A DNA stretch of 64,000 bases from JANQPA01 sp964548175 (GCA_964548175.1 CAZJQS010000020.1:12631-76630), one strand, 5' to 3'; shown: positions 26,313 to 35,751, counted from the stretch's first letter. Notes: generated by a model not told the origin, from the letters alone. Made by a program: numbers and translations.

Positions 26313-27596
26313 TTATTTTTTATCATTTTCGAATTTGCTTAAGATGCTGTGCCCAATACTGCATTCAGTGCACCGCCGGGCACTACAGTATTTTGTTTTT
26401 AATTGGATCAGCGCCTGTGTTTTAAATGCCGATTCCGGCTGAACGCCCAGCTTTTCCCAATCGCGAATGATGGTATTATGCTCAGGAGGCAACTGCTCGA
26501 GCCAGGACAAAGCCTTTTGTTTGACCTTTTCATTCTTCCTTTCGTCGGCATAGAGAAATAAAAAAGGACAGATCGTATTGATGACCAGGGAGCGTTTAGT
26601 CGATTGGCCGAGTCTTTTATTCTTACCAATGGACACCTTGTCGAAGCGATAATGATCAAACCAATAGTTAGATAAGGTCAGCTCCAGCATTTGGTAAAGC
26701 TCTTCCAGAGAAGCCGCCGATAATGTTTTTTGGAAAAGATTATCCGTCTGGTAGAGCAGCGTCGCCAGCTGTGCGATGCGAATGGTCGGAAAATTGGCCG
26801 GGCGAAGGCGCAGAAAATTCCACTGGGCGCCTGTCATAGGCTGCAGCTGAAATTTCCTGGCCAGGAATTGATATTCTTGTAGCAACTGCATGGGGTAGGG
26901 CTCGGTCAGATCGGACTGTAACAAGCCTGATTGCCCGAAGAACAAGGCTTCCAGTTGAAACAGGCTATGCTTATGTTTGCGAACGACGGACAGAGGCGTT
27001 CTCCAGCTCAACTCTTCCATTGCCTCGGAATTGACCTTCATCCCAAGGCCTTTTGACAGGAAATGATAGAAGGTTTCCTCCCAATCGTATTTATTATCCT
27101 TTAAGCGCTGCCGTTGGCCGGCCAGCTTGTCTTCCAGCCGGTCGATCATGAGCCGTTCCAGCCATAGTTCTTTGGTTATGGCGGGTATTCTGGGAAAGTA
27201 ATACTGACAGGGGATCCAGTATTCGTTGTGCAGCAGCTTTTGATAAAGCCCAAGCAGGTTATGAGGTATTCGCTTTTTTAATTCAAGGCAGGGAAGGCGG
27301 CAGCCGCTGCTGTTGTATATCCACTCGTCCTCTTCGAGAACGACATGCAGGATGACATTATCGTATTGATGGCCATGTTTGAGCCAGTCGCTGGCCAGAA
27401 CGTGGATCTCCACATGGCCGATCCACAGCGTGTTGTTGATGTTTATCCTGGCGTTTAAAAAATCAGGGCCGGCATTGTGATTGTAATGACCGCCGTCCAG
27501 GATATACAGGGAATCACCTTCTGTCGTTTTTAAACCATGAAGGTCAAATTTTTTAAGCCTCCACACGTAGTGAAGGAATGTTTCGGGTACTTTCAT
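26313..27596 (-). CDS. DUF2851 family protein
   Basis: 427 residues, recognised as the Bacteroidota-specific DUF2851 family. The N-terminus has FLHYVWRLKKFD, then DGGHYNHNAGPDFLNARI and GHVEIHVLASDWLKHGH, all highly patterned with histidine, aspartate and glutamate. This D/E/H arrangement resembles a PD-(D/E)XK nuclease or metal site, but that is only my impression. The C-terminus ends in a four-cysteine cluster, YCSARRCTECSIG, likely zinc-binding. No signal peptide is present. The gene stands alone. Function is unknown. Confidence 0.85.
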   Translation of the reverse strand: MKVPETFLHYVWRLKKFDLHGLKTTEGDSLYILDGGHYNHNAGPDFLNARININNTLWIGHVEIHVLASDWLKHGHQYDNVILHVVLEEDEWIYNSSGCRLPCLELKKRIPHNLLGLYQKLLHNEYWIPCQYYFPRIPAITKELWLERLMIDRLEDKLAGQRQRLKDNKYDWEETFYHFLSKGLGMKVNSEAMEELSWRTPLSVVRKHKHSLFQLEALFFGQSGLLQSDLTEPYPMQLLQEYQFLARKFQLQPMTGAQWNFLRLRPANFPTIRIAQLATLLYQTDNLFQKTLSAASLEELYQMLELTLSNYWFDHYRFDKVSIGKNKRLGQSTKRSLVINTICPFLFLYADERKNEKVKQKALSWLEQLPPEHNTIIRDWEKLGVQPESAFKTQALIQLKTKYCSARRCTECSIGHSILSKFENDKK

Positions 27597-27764
27597 TTGG
27601 CTTTTTTTTCCAAAATAAAGGAAAAAAAGGCAACGTGCAAATTATGTTAAGTATTGTTTATCAAGTTATTATGATGGTGTAGTAGACTTGAATTTTCCTG
27701 TAGCAAGTGGTTTTTGAGGCACTCCTGCCCGAGGGGAGGACTAATGCCGAGGCTCTCTGTTTTG

Positions 27765-28277
27765 CTATTCGTCGGAAATGGAATGGGCCATTCTTTCATA
27801 TATCAGAAAGGAATAATCATAATCATTCTTTACATCCGCCCGGTGTTTTTCTTCGGACACGAGTTTCCATTCCTTATCATCAATTTCGGGAAAAAAAACA
27901 TCGCCTTCCACTTCGGCTTCAACCAAAGTGAGGTAGACCCTATCCCAAAAGGGCATGGATTGCAGATAGATCTCTCCGCCGCCGATAATGAAGACCTCAT
28001 TCTCGCCGTTATCTTCAGCCAGTTCTAATGCTTGCTGAACAGAGGAGGCGACCAGGACATTGGAGGCGACGAAGTAGGGATTACGGGTAAGGACGATGTT
28101 GGTGCGTTTGGGCAGGGGTTTGCCGATCGACAGGAAGGTTTTTCGCCCCATAATGATGTGATGATTCAGGGTGGTTTTTTTGAAGTATTTCAGATCACCG
28201 GATAAATGCCAGGGAATTTGATTGTCCTTTCCGATGACGCGGTTTTTTGACATAGCAAGGATAGCAGATACGATCAT
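27765..28277 (-). CDS. folA: Dihydrofolate reductase
   Basis: 170 residues from the ATG at 28277 (MIVSAILAMSKNRVIG); earlier in-frame codons lie in the upstream gene. It reduces dihydrofolate to tetrahydrofolate with NADPH. Conserved residues: NRVIGKDNQIPWHLSGD with W23 and acid D28, MGRKTF (NADPH phosphate binding), R-T-N-I-V-L-T-R, and the FIIGGGEIY glycine motif. The length is typical of chromosomal DHFR. It is the third gene of a minus-strand unit with porZ and capA, 4 bp after the capA stop. Confidence 0.94.
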   Translation of the reverse strand: MIVSAILAMSKNRVIGKDNQIPWHLSGDLKYFKKTTLNHHIIMGRKTFLSIGKPLPKRTNIVLTRNPYFVASNVLVASSVQQALELAEDNGENEVFIIGGGEIYLQSMPFWDRVYLTLVEAEVEGDVFFPEIDDKEWKLVSEEKHRADVKNDYDYSFLIYERMAHSISDE

Positions 28278-28281
28278 AATG

Positions 28282-29463
28282 TTATTTTTCTTCTGTCGAT
28301 GCAGTTTCATTTAGAAAAAGGCCTAATTCTTCCAGCGTTATTTTTTTCTCTTTACCCTCAAAACGGTCGAGGTGCTTTCGCATTTCTTTAGCGAAAAAGT
28401 TCATTTTACCAATATCCCCATCTGTCATTCCGATCATCTGTTCGGCTCCGTTTTCAAAAGCAGCGATCGGTACTACCCGATAAGTGGATTTATGGTCGTT
28501 TTTTTGAATATATCGCCAGACGGGAATGTAATGATGGTCGACGATCCTGGCCTTGGACCGTTCGTTCTTTTTTTCGATCTCTACCTCGAACATAATGCCT
28601 CCGTCTGTATACTGTTTCTGCTGGCCGGAGATGAAATTCCCCAGGGAATAAGCAATGACCCGGCGAAGTGAATCTTTCTGTGACTTTTTATGCCATACTT
28701 CTCTAATGGGTTGAACTACGTGAGGGTGAGCGCCGACGATGAGGTCTGCCCCCCATTGAAAGATGGAGTCCGCCAGTTGTCTTTGCTCCTTACTTTCCAT
28801 CAATTGGTATTCATTTCCCCAATGCAGAATAACGGTGATGAAGTCGGGGTTGAGGGCTTTAGCCTCGATAATGTCTTTGCGGATTTGCTCCTCTTCGATC
28901 AGGTTCACTATGGTCGGCGGCTGGGTGGGTAACCCATTGGTGTCATAGGTGTAATTAAGAAAAGCCAGTTTGAAGTTGTTGCGATAGACGATCAGCGGAT
29001 AAAAAGCCTTTCCTTCCTCCTGCGTTTGAAAGGTTCCGGTTTGATAAAAACCGTAATCATAGAGGGTTTTTATGGTGTTGATCACTCCCGTTTTGCCGGC
29101 ATCATTAGAGTGATTATTGGCCGTAACGAGAAAATTGAAGCCGGCGTAGCGCAGCGCCAGCGCCAGGTCGTTTGGGCTGCGAAACCGGGGATATCCTTTG
29201 TATGGGGCCTTTCCGGGGAGCGTGACCTCCAGGTTGGCGATGGCAAGGTCCGCTTGCTTTAGGATAGGTGAAATGTATTCAAAACAAGGAGAATAATCAT
29301 ATAGTGAATCCTTAACCACCTGGGCTGAGCTGATCTGTGAATCATGTCCCATCACATCGCCTGCAAAGACCATTTTTAAACGCAAAGCGCTACTGTCCGA
29401 GTCCTGTCCAGCTATGGAAGAACAAAAAGAGAGGAGAAGGGAAAACAGAAAGGCATATCTCAT
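28282..29463 (-). CDS. CapA family metallophosphatase-like protein
   Basis: 393 residues with a signal peptide (1-19, ending SIAGQD). The CapA/YwtB (PGA_cap) fold is clear: FAGDVMGHDSQ, NLEVTLPGK, TANNHSNDAG, VILHWGNEYQ, LIVGAHPHVVQP and YSLGNFISGQ supply the D, H, N and H residues of a calcineurin-like dimetal site. The founding member acts in poly-gamma-glutamate capsule formation, but most homologues sit outside capsule operons and are unassigned. Here it lies 9 bp downstream of porZ, so an envelope role linked to T9SS or LPS is conceivable but unproven. Confidence 0.88.
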   Translation of the reverse strand: MRYAFLFSLLLSFCSSIAGQDSDSSALRLKMVFAGDVMGHDSQISSAQVVKDSLYDYSPCFEYISPILKQADLAIANLEVTLPGKAPYKGYPRFRSPNDLALALRYAGFNFLVTANNHSNDAGKTGVINTIKTLYDYGFYQTGTFQTQEEGKAFYPLIVYRNNFKLAFLNYTYDTNGLPTQPPTIVNLIEEEQIRKDIIEAKALNPDFITVILHWGNEYQLMESKEQRQLADSIFQWGADLIVGAHPHVVQPIREVWHKKSQKDSLRRVIAYSLGNFISGQQKQYTDGGIMFEVEIEKKNERSKARIVDHHYIPVWRYIQKNDHKSTYRVVPIAAFENGAEQMIGMTDGDIGKMNFFAKEMRKHLDRFEGKEKKITLEELGLFLNETASTEEK

Positions 29464-29472
29464 AGTATTGAT

Positions 29473-31821
29473 CTATTTGACGAATAAAATTTTTCCGACA
29501 GCAGTGCTCGGCTTGGCGGTAAAACCGGTAAAACGGGCATTGCTCGTGCTAAAGATAAGATAAACCCCTGAATCGGCCCTCCTGCCGTTGTAGTCGAATC
29601 CATCCCATATGGCCTGCCCGCCTAAAGCAGCCGTTTCAAAAACCAGCCTCCCGTGGATATCGGTGATCTTGACATTAGCGTCCCTTGCCAGTCCGCGAAT
29701 GGCAATGGGGCCCTGATATTCCGGCCGGACCGGATTGGGGTAGATCTCTATGGTGCTGCTGTTCACCTGCCCACCTTCTACTGCCTGTCCTTTGTAGGAA
29801 ATAACGCCTTTATCCGTTCCGATGAAAGCCTCTCCGGTAAGTGGGTTGATGGCAATGTCGATGATGTTGTTATCGAATAAAGGAGAATTATCTTGTGTAA
29901 AATGGGCGATTTGTTCCTCACCGTTCGGCGAGAGGACGAAAACGCCGTTTTGAGTCCCTACCCATTTGCGATTGGCCCCGTCCACGGCTATAGTCTGAAC
30001 CTCTTCGGTTTCGAGCAAAAAGGCGCCGAAGCCATCCTGTTCCACGATACGCCGTGTTCCCCGGCAGATGTTTTCGAAAGCATTAGCCCCGCATTCGAAG
30101 ATGACGACTCCTTCGCTGGTACCCACCCAGACATCGCCGTCCAGGTCGATGGCCAGGCAATTGGTATTGTTGGTCGGCAACTCGCTGTTATTAGCACTGA
30201 AGGTGCGGCAGCGGTCATCCGAAGGGTCATCCATCTCTCCTTCGTCAAAGACGAGTACGCCGGAAACACTGTTATCCGAAATAATCCATTTGTAACCATT
30301 CTTGTCGACCGCCAGTTGGTGAATTTCTTCCTGCCGGCAGGAAGGTGCAAAGCTCTGCCATTCTCCGTCCGATTTCAATACCGAGAGTGGGCGGTCAGCT
30401 GAGTGATTGCTGACCCATAGATTGTTGTCCTCGTCAAAGGCCAATCCGCTGACTCTGGTGCGAAGGGGGTCGCCAATAGCATTGCTTAGAGTAGAATTAT
30501 TGTCGTCGTATTGGTTTATATTTTCTCCGTCAAATTCGATCAGGCCTTCGTAAAAGGAGCCGGCATAAACTGTCCCATTACCCGGGTGTATAGCGATGGT
30601 AAGGAAGTCAAGCAGGTCATCAACGGGATCATTCAGCAGGCGACCTTTTAATTCATCGCGGGTTAACCTATTGTAGATGGTCCAGCGGCCATCGATAAAG
30701 GAAGCAAAACCATGGTCCAGGAAACGGTTGCTGAACGTTTGATTAACTCCTCCGGCGGCCATCCAGAGTTGATTGTTGTAGAAAGCAAACTCCCGGGAGT
30801 TGGCGGAATAGGGAGAGTTGAAATCCCGGACCGAACAAAATTCATCGCCGGGGTTATTTATCCTGCGATAACCACGAAAGCCGTCACCAAACCAGATGCG
30901 CCCCTGTTCGTCCTCGACAGCATTGATGGGTTGCCCCACACAGCCGCTGTCAATGTATCCTTGTTGTCCTTGCTCTGTGGTGTAAAACACCTTTGGACCG
31001 TTACAGCCTCTGAGGCAGTTAAGCCCGATAAGTAAGTTTTTTCCGGTAGCAGAGAGGTAGGCGACGTCATGTCCTTCTTCATGGTGAAATTTTTGGAGAG
31101 GCAGGCGGTTAACGATAAAAACCGTATCGTTAATATCTGCGTACAGGTCTCCTTGATAAGTGGTCAGGTTGTGGCTGGAGTAATCCAAAGGAAAGCCAAG
31201 GCCGGCATCCAGGAATTCCCACTGGCCGAAGTCGGCCGGATTGACATTATCCGCCTTAACCCGATAAATGCCTTCGTCTGTAGCGGCATAGATCTGATCG
31301 TTAAAAAGATGGACGGCCCTTACCGGAATAGGCATGAAAGTCGAAAAGTCGAACTCATTTCTGTTGATATTGATCCTGGAGACACCATAACTAGCCGCCA
31401 GCAATACCGTAGAATCATTTTCTATGCTGATGTCGAAGATGGTTTTCTCTCCGGTGATGTTGTCAAAATTCCGGATCTGATTCATGGTAATGATGCCGTT
31501 TGGTTTGACAAGGTCGATCACACTATTGGTATATACGATGATCAGCGTTTCGTTGCCGGGGTTGTACTCGATCAACTGGATGCCGGTATTGCTGAGCCCC
31601 TCTACTGTGGACAGGAATGCTACCGATTCGTCTATTTTATCGAGGGAAACGACTGACCAGCTCGTGGCAAAATATACCTTTTCGGAGCTTTGTGCGACTA
31701 CTCTGCCTACATTATAAGGCAAATGAGACCGCCACTGACCGATGGAAAGGCTGTTTTGTCCAAACAGGACTGACGGGATGAATAAGCTTAACAGGGAAAA
31801 CAGAATTTGAAAACTGCGCAT
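29473..31821 (-). CDS. porZ: Type IX secretion system protein PorZ
   Basis: 782 residues. A signal peptide (1-21) is followed by the PorZ-type N-terminus SIGQWRSHLPYN, then two beta-propellers of two-component-regulator-like repeats (for example GRIWFGDGFRG, NNLWVSNH, YKWIISDN, VWVGTSEG, KWVGTQNG), and a C-terminal T9SS sorting-type domain from about 695 (IEIYPNPVRPEYQGP to the end). In Porphyromonas PorZ is a surface component of the attachment complex that supplies anionic LPS for cargo anchoring. Length and architecture match. A histidine-kinase propeller sensor is excluded because no kinase or transmembrane part exists. It starts the porZ-capA-folA unit. Confidence 0.87.
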   Translation of the reverse strand: MRSFQILFSLLSLFIPSVLFGQNSLSIGQWRSHLPYNVGRVVAQSSEKVYFATSWSVVSLDKIDESVAFLSTVEGLSNTGIQLIEYNPGNETLIIVYTNSVIDLVKPNGIITMNQIRNFDNITGEKTIFDISIENDSTVLLAASYGVSRININRNEFDFSTFMPIPVRAVHLFNDQIYAATDEGIYRVKADNVNPADFGQWEFLDAGLGFPLDYSSHNLTTYQGDLYADINDTVFIVNRLPLQKFHHEEGHDVAYLSATGKNLLIGLNCLRGCNGPKVFYTTEQGQQGYIDSGCVGQPINAVEDEQGRIWFGDGFRGYRRINNPGDEFCSVRDFNSPYSANSREFAFYNNQLWMAAGGVNQTFSNRFLDHGFASFIDGRWTIYNRLTRDELKGRLLNDPVDDLLDFLTIAIHPGNGTVYAGSFYEGLIEFDGENINQYDDNNSTLSNAIGDPLRTRVSGLAFDEDNNLWVSNHSADRPLSVLKSDGEWQSFAPSCRQEEIHQLAVDKNGYKWIISDNSVSGVLVFDEGEMDDPSDDRCRTFSANNSELPTNNTNCLAIDLDGDVWVGTSEGVVIFECGANAFENICRGTRRIVEQDGFGAFLLETEEVQTIAVDGANRKWVGTQNGVFVLSPNGEEQIAHFTQDNSPLFDNNIIDIAINPLTGEAFIGTDKGVISYKGQAVEGGQVNSSTIEIYPNPVRPEYQGPIAIRGLARDANVKITDIHGRLVFETAALGGQAIWDGFDYNGRRADSGVYLIFSTSNARFTGFTAKPSTAVGKILFVK

Positions 31822-31872
31822 ATCCGTAAATTTTAATCAAGACCGCTTGGTACACTTATGTTAACCACAGAA

Positions 31873-31880
31873 CAAAAATA
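31873..31880 (-). promoter_or_regulatory. -7 element upstream of porZ
   Basis: The minus strand reads TATTTTTG, an exact TAnnTTTG, about 52 bp before the porZ start. A TTTG lies 24 nt further upstream, slightly too far. Confidence 0.45.
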
Positions 31881-31963
31881 TTATTGTTTGGCTAAAGATT
31901 ACAGCAAAAAGGAGATTTGGTTTTGTCCTGGTCTTTACCGTGATCATGTTTAGACGTTTTCCC

Positions 31964-32551
31964 TTACCGGTAAAGATGGCTGGATAACAAGTACTCATAA
32001 ACCGGTTCGGTAAGCAGATATTGGACGGATTTACCGTCTTTGATGCACTTTCGTATGTAGGTAGAGGATATTTGCATCAGAGGTGCTTCGACGATCTTAA
32101 TATTGGGATAGAACCGAAATTCTTCCGTGTTATAAGTTGGCCGATTATAGACATAAAGCTCATAATCCCTTAGCAGCAGTTCATAATTCTTCCATTTATG
32201 CAGTGTTGTCAGATTATCGCCTCCCATGATGGGGACAAACTGTTTGTCAGGGAATTTTTCCTTCAGGTAAGTTAGCGTATCGATGGTAAAGGAAGGTTGT
32301 GGCAAGCCGAATTCTATGGTGCTGGCTTTTAGGTGTGGGTTGTCGCCAATGGCCAGTTGTACCAGGTGAAGTCTATCATAGTCGTTGGCTAGTGATTTTT
32401 TGGGTTTGAGAGGATTATGGGGAGAGATGACCAGCCAGACTTCTTCCAGGTCGGTTTGGGTGGCCATGAAATTGGCGATCACCATATGGCCGACGTGCAC
32501 GGGATTAAAAGAACCAAAAAACAGCCCTATCTTGGAGTGTTTTTCTTTCAT
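31964..32551 (-). CDS. nadD: Nicotinate-nucleotide adenylyltransferase
   Basis: 195 residues. The nucleotidyltransferase signature GSFNPVHVGH lies at 13-22 (HxGH), and ISSTYIR near the C-terminus is the second ATP-binding motif. It adenylates nicotinate mononucleotide to deamido-NAD. The length is normal. Its ATG overlaps the stop of the upstream lipoprotein gene by 4 bp, making it the last gene of dnaN-lipoprotein-nadD. Confidence 0.94.
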   Translation of the reverse strand: MKEKHSKIGLFFGSFNPVHVGHMVIANFMATQTDLEEVWLVISPHNPLKPKKSLANDYDRLHLVQLAIGDNPHLKASTIEFGLPQPSFTIDTLTYLKEKFPDKQFVPIMGGDNLTTLHKWKNYELLLRDYELYVYNRPTYNTEEFRFYPNIKIVEAPLMQISSTYIRKCIKDGKSVQYLLTEPVYEYLLSSHLYR

Positions 32552-33021
32552 TCCTGATTAAATTGTTGAATCATGTCCTGAATCAATTGTTCGTCTATCC
32601 ATAGCTCGTCCTCTTTGGGCGCCTCTATTTTCCATTTTCCATCCTGTCTGATCAATTGGTAGAGCACCTCATATTCTCCATCCTGATCGACTGCCAGGCA
32701 ATTGCAGAAGGCTGTGTCTTGTTGTATTTTACAATCGATATTTAAAAAACTGGTATGCAGCAAGGTGGAATCGAGGTCATCGCTACTACTGCTGATGATT
32801 TTAGAGAGGGTGTCTATCCATGCTTTTCCACCTTCGGTGCTGTATGTTTTTGCCTGTTCGAAGCGGTTACTATCGATATGAGCCTGATAGTGCCGGATGA
32901 CTTCTTCCGGCTGTTGCGGGTAAGCGTCCGTTTGGGTTGTAGGTGTCTGTCCGGAAGGGGAGCCGGTACAGGAAAGGGCCAGGAGAAAGACAAAAAGAAA
33001 TATCGTTTTATGAGGATTCAT
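32548..33021 (-). CDS. DUF4878-like lipoprotein
   Basis: 157 residues from the ATG at 33021 (MNPHKTIFLFVFLLALSC). A lipoprotein signal with lipobox LALS-C gives the lipidated C18. The mature part is short and fits the DUF4878/NTF2-like pattern: a helical start (EEVIRHYQAHIDSNRFEQAK), then strands ending in YQLIRQDGKWKIEAP. A longer frame from 33117 has a basic, unlikely N-terminus. The protein should sit at the inner leaflet of the outer membrane or in the periplasm. Its position between dnaN and nadD has no obvious functional meaning. Confidence 0.72.
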   Translation of the reverse strand: MNPHKTIFLFVFLLALSCTGSPSGQTPTTQTDAYPQQPEEVIRHYQAHIDSNRFEQAKTYSTEGGKAWIDTLSKIISSSSDDLDSTLLHTSFLNIDCKIQQDTAFCNCLAVDQDGEYEVLYQLIRQDGKWKIEAPKEDELWIDEQLIQDMIQQFNQE

Positions 33022-33113
33022 GGATAAAAGGATTCCATCGATAAAAATTATATATGCTGCGCGAGCCCGTTTGCCGGAGGGCGAGCGGGCAGGACGGCGT
33101 TTACGCAATCCCA

Positions 33114-34229
33114 TCAATTACTCAGCATCACTGGCATGACCAGCATGAGGATATGTTCTTCTTCCCCCTCTTTGGTGGGCAGCAGTATTCCCGCCCGGGT
33201 AGGAGTGGATAACTCCATTTTCACCTGATCGGAATCGATGACGCCAAGCATTTCGATGAGGAATTTGGCATTAAAGCCAATCACCAGGGGTTCTCCTTCG
33301 TAGGAACAATCAAGTTGTTCTGTAGCTTCATTTGAAAAGTCCAGATCCTGGGCGGAGACGGTCAGGCTGCCGTCAGAAATATTGAGTACCACCTGATTAG
33401 TGGTTTTATTCGCGTAGATGGCGATCCGCTTGAGGGAGTTTTGGAACGGCGAGCGGTCAATAGTCAGCAAGTTAGGATTGTCCACAGGGATAACGGCATT
33501 GTAATCAGGGTATTTGGCGTCGATCAGCCGGCATACCAGCTGAGTGTCGCCAAAAGAGAAAAAGGCGTTAGCCTTGTTAAAGGACAATCTGACGTCTTCT
33601 CCTTCCGGTACGGCGCTTTTCAGTAGGTTAAGGGCTTTTTTGGGCACGATAAAAGAGGTGGAAACATCGCTGGAAAGGTTATTATAGCTATACTTTACCA
33701 ACTTGTGTGCATCGGTGGCGACCATAGTCAGCTTGTCAAAATCGACCTGGAAGTAGACGCCTGTCATTGCTGTGCGCAGTTCATCGGTGCTGGTGGCGAA
33801 CAAAGTTTTGTTAATCCCCTGAGCCAGGATCTTGCCTGGCAGGCCTACGGTGTCGACGGCGTCGGGCTCTGGAATTTTAGGGAAGTCCCTGCCGATCTCT
33901 CCGGCAAGGCGATATTTTCCAAAAGAAGAGGTGATTTCTATACCGAAGTTATTATCGTCGATATTAAAAGTTATGGGATGTTCGGGAAGCGCCTTGAGTG
34001 TTTCCAGCAATATCTTAGCAGGTACAGCAACAGAGCCGCTGTCATTCGACCTGATTGCCAACCTGGTCGTGATGGATGTTTCCAGGTCGGTGGCTGAAAT
34101 TTGCAGGCTATCTTTGCTGATGGTAAACAAAAAGTCTTCAAGAATCGGCAAAACCGTATTTTGTGCAATAGAGCCTGCGGCAATCTGAAGTTGCTTGAGT
34201 AGCATTGATGAGGAAACACTGAATTTCAT
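33114..34229 (-). CDS. dnaN: DNA polymerase III beta subunit (sliding clamp)
   Basis: 371 residues from the ATG at 34229 (MKFSVSSSMLLKQLQ); upstream codons in frame are AT-rich and non-homologous. Three repeated clamp domains are present. Characteristic elements are the N-terminal NTVLPILEDFLF, SATDLETSI, FAMTGVYF-like TAMTGVYF, VATDAHKLVKY, YPDYNAVIP and the C-terminal MPVML, which forms part of the peptide-binding pocket. It tethers polymerase and other partners to DNA. No dnaA or recF is adjacent. The upstream region contains DnaA-box-like sequences (separate entry). Confidence 0.97.
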   Translation of the reverse strand: MKFSVSSSMLLKQLQIAAGSIAQNTVLPILEDFLFTISKDSLQISATDLETSITTRLAIRSNDSGSVAVPAKILLETLKALPEHPITFNIDDNNFGIEITSSFGKYRLAGEIGRDFPKIPEPDAVDTVGLPGKILAQGINKTLFATSTDELRTAMTGVYFQVDFDKLTMVATDAHKLVKYSYNNLSSDVSTSFIVPKKALNLLKSAVPEGEDVRLSFNKANAFFSFGDTQLVCRLIDAKYPDYNAVIPVDNPNLLTIDRSPFQNSLKRIAIYANKTTNQVVLNISDGSLTVSAQDLDFSNEATEQLDCSYEGEPLVIGFNAKFLIEMLGVIDSDQVKMELSTPTRAGILLPTKEGEEEHILMLVMPVMLSN

Positions 34230-34291
34230 ATACAAGGCATCATTAATAGCATGGAAAAATATAAACCCTAAAATTAGTTTATCTGTTTTAT

Positions 34292-34326
34292 TTTTCCACA
34301 GCAAGTATTCCACATAGTGTGGAAAA
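34292..34326. promoter_or_regulatory. Cluster of DnaA-box-like 9-mers upstream of dnaN
   Basis: TTTTCCACA (34292-34300, plus), TATTCCACA (34306-34314, plus) and TTTTCCACA (34318-34326, minus) differ from TTATCCACA at one or two positions. The last two form the palindrome TTCCACA-TAG-TGTGGAA. A further TTATCCAAT begins near 34358. They lie 60-100 bp before the dnaN start, in the 244-bp divergent spacer. This could be DnaA control of dnaN or part of an origin. Confidence 0.4.
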
Positions 34327-34473
34327 CTTGTGTATTGTAAAATTTATGTGAACTTTTTTATCCAATGGGGATTTTCCTATTTTGTAACGGATGAGGGGCC
34401 GTTTCAAGATAATTTCATCAAGTGCAGCTGAGTAGAATGATTTTTTACCTAACGCCACTCTTCAAAAAAAATT

Positions 34474-35751
34474 ATGCCAGACCGAACGAAAATACCGGAG
34501 ATCAAGGGGATAGATCGCCTGCATTTGCCAGAACCCCAAAAGGTGATCCTCAGAAACGGCATGCCCATGTATGTGCTTGCTATGGGGCAACAAGAGGTAA
34601 GCAAGCTGGAGATCGTGTTCCGGGCGGGGCGCCCTTTTGAACACAAGCAGTTGGCTGCACGGGCAACTAATGTCCTGCTCAAGGAGGGTAGCGCGAACTA
34701 TACGGGCGCCCATATAGCCGAAGAAATGGACTATTACGGCTGTTCTCTGAGCATGCCGTTCAATATTGACGTATCCACTGTAACGCTCTATATCGTTAAT
34801 AAGCACATAGATGCCGTATTGCCTTTTTTAACGGATTTATTGTCGGCGCCGGCTTTTCCGCAGAAGGAGTTGGATGCTTTTATCAGGAGGAATCAGCAGC
34901 GCCTTCAGGTTGACCTTACCAAGAGCGATGTGCTGGCTTACCGGAAGATTACCGAATTGGTCTTCGGAGAAAAACACCCTTACGGTTATAACAGTTTTCC
35001 TGAAACTTATGCCCGGCTGACTCGCGAAGATCTGCTCCGGCACTTCCATCGCTTACATAATGCCGGCAATGGCATGGCTTTTTTTAGCGGGAAGGTTACA
35101 CAGGCGATGATCGAAAAAGTAGATATGGCCTTAAGCGAGGCCATAGTCCGTGGCGCAGCTGCTGAGCCAAGGTTGCCTGAGGTAGTTGCCCGGCCCCGGC
35201 GGGAGAGCATCCTGCATCAGGATAGTATGCAGACCGCCATTCGGATGGGTTGCCGCCTGTTTAACCGATACCATCCTGATTATCCTGGGTTTTATGTGTT
35301 GAACATGATCCTCGGAGGCTATTTCAGTAGCCGCCTGATGACAAATATCCGCGAGCAGCAAGGGTTTACTTACAACATTTACTCCATGATGGATCCCATG
35401 GTTTATGATGGAGGTTTTTACATCGGTACGGAAGTAAGCAATGAAGCAGTGGAAGAGACGCTCAAGCAAATCTACCTGGAGCTGGAGCGTCTGTGCAATG
35501 ACCGGGTCGGGGCCGAGGAACTGGATATGGTTAGAAATTATACGCTAGGCTATTTATTGACGATGGTAGACGGCGCCTTCAATATTGCCGAGGTGATCAA
35601 ATCTCTATATATCGATGGCCTTTCCATAAGTTTTCTGGATCGCCTGGCTTCGGTAGTTAAAACCATTAGCGCAGAAGAGTTAAGGACATTGGCACAGCGC
35701 TATCTTCGGCCGGAAGAGCTGTGGGAGGTAGTGGTAGGGCCAAATGTTTGA
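34474..35751 (+). CDS. M16 family protein lacking the HxxEH zinc motif (non-catalytic type)
   Basis: 425 residues, two M16B domains. Where active members have HFLEH the protein has ATNVLL in the segment ARATNVLLKEGSANYTG (about 64-80), so zinc binding is lost. The C-terminal domain keeps the substrate-binding R/Y element: SSRLMTNIREQQGFTYNIYS. In M16B heterodimers one subunit has HxxEH and the other has R/Y; this is the second kind. No signal peptide is visible, so it is probably cytoplasmic. The catalytic partner often lies next door, but here it does not. The function is inferred as a regulatory or substrate-binding subunit. Confidence 0.86.
   Translation: MPDRTKIPEIKGIDRLHLPEPQKVILRNGMPMYVLAMGQQEVSKLEIVFRAGRPFEHKQLAARATNVLLKEGSANYTGAHIAEEMDYYGCSLSMPFNIDVSTVTLYIVNKHIDAVLPFLTDLLSAPAFPQKELDAFIRRNQQRLQVDLTKSDVLAYRKITELVFGEKHPYGYNSFPETYARLTREDLLRHFHRLHNAGNGMAFFSGKVTQAMIEKVDMALSEAIVRGAAAEPRLPEVVARPRRESILHQDSMQTAIRMGCRLFNRYHPDYPGFYVLNMILGGYFSSRLMTNIREQQGFTYNIYSMMDPMVYDGGFYIGTEVSNEAVEETLKQIYLELERLCNDRVGAEELDMVRNYTLGYLLTMVDGAFNIAEVIKSLYIDGLSISFLDRLASVVKTISAEELRTLAQRYLRPEELWEVVVGPNV

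Noticed and set aside
29473..31821. Reading PorZ as a hybrid two-component propeller sensor
   Set aside because: No transmembrane helix, kinase or regulator domain follows the propellers; a T9SS sorting domain ends the protein.
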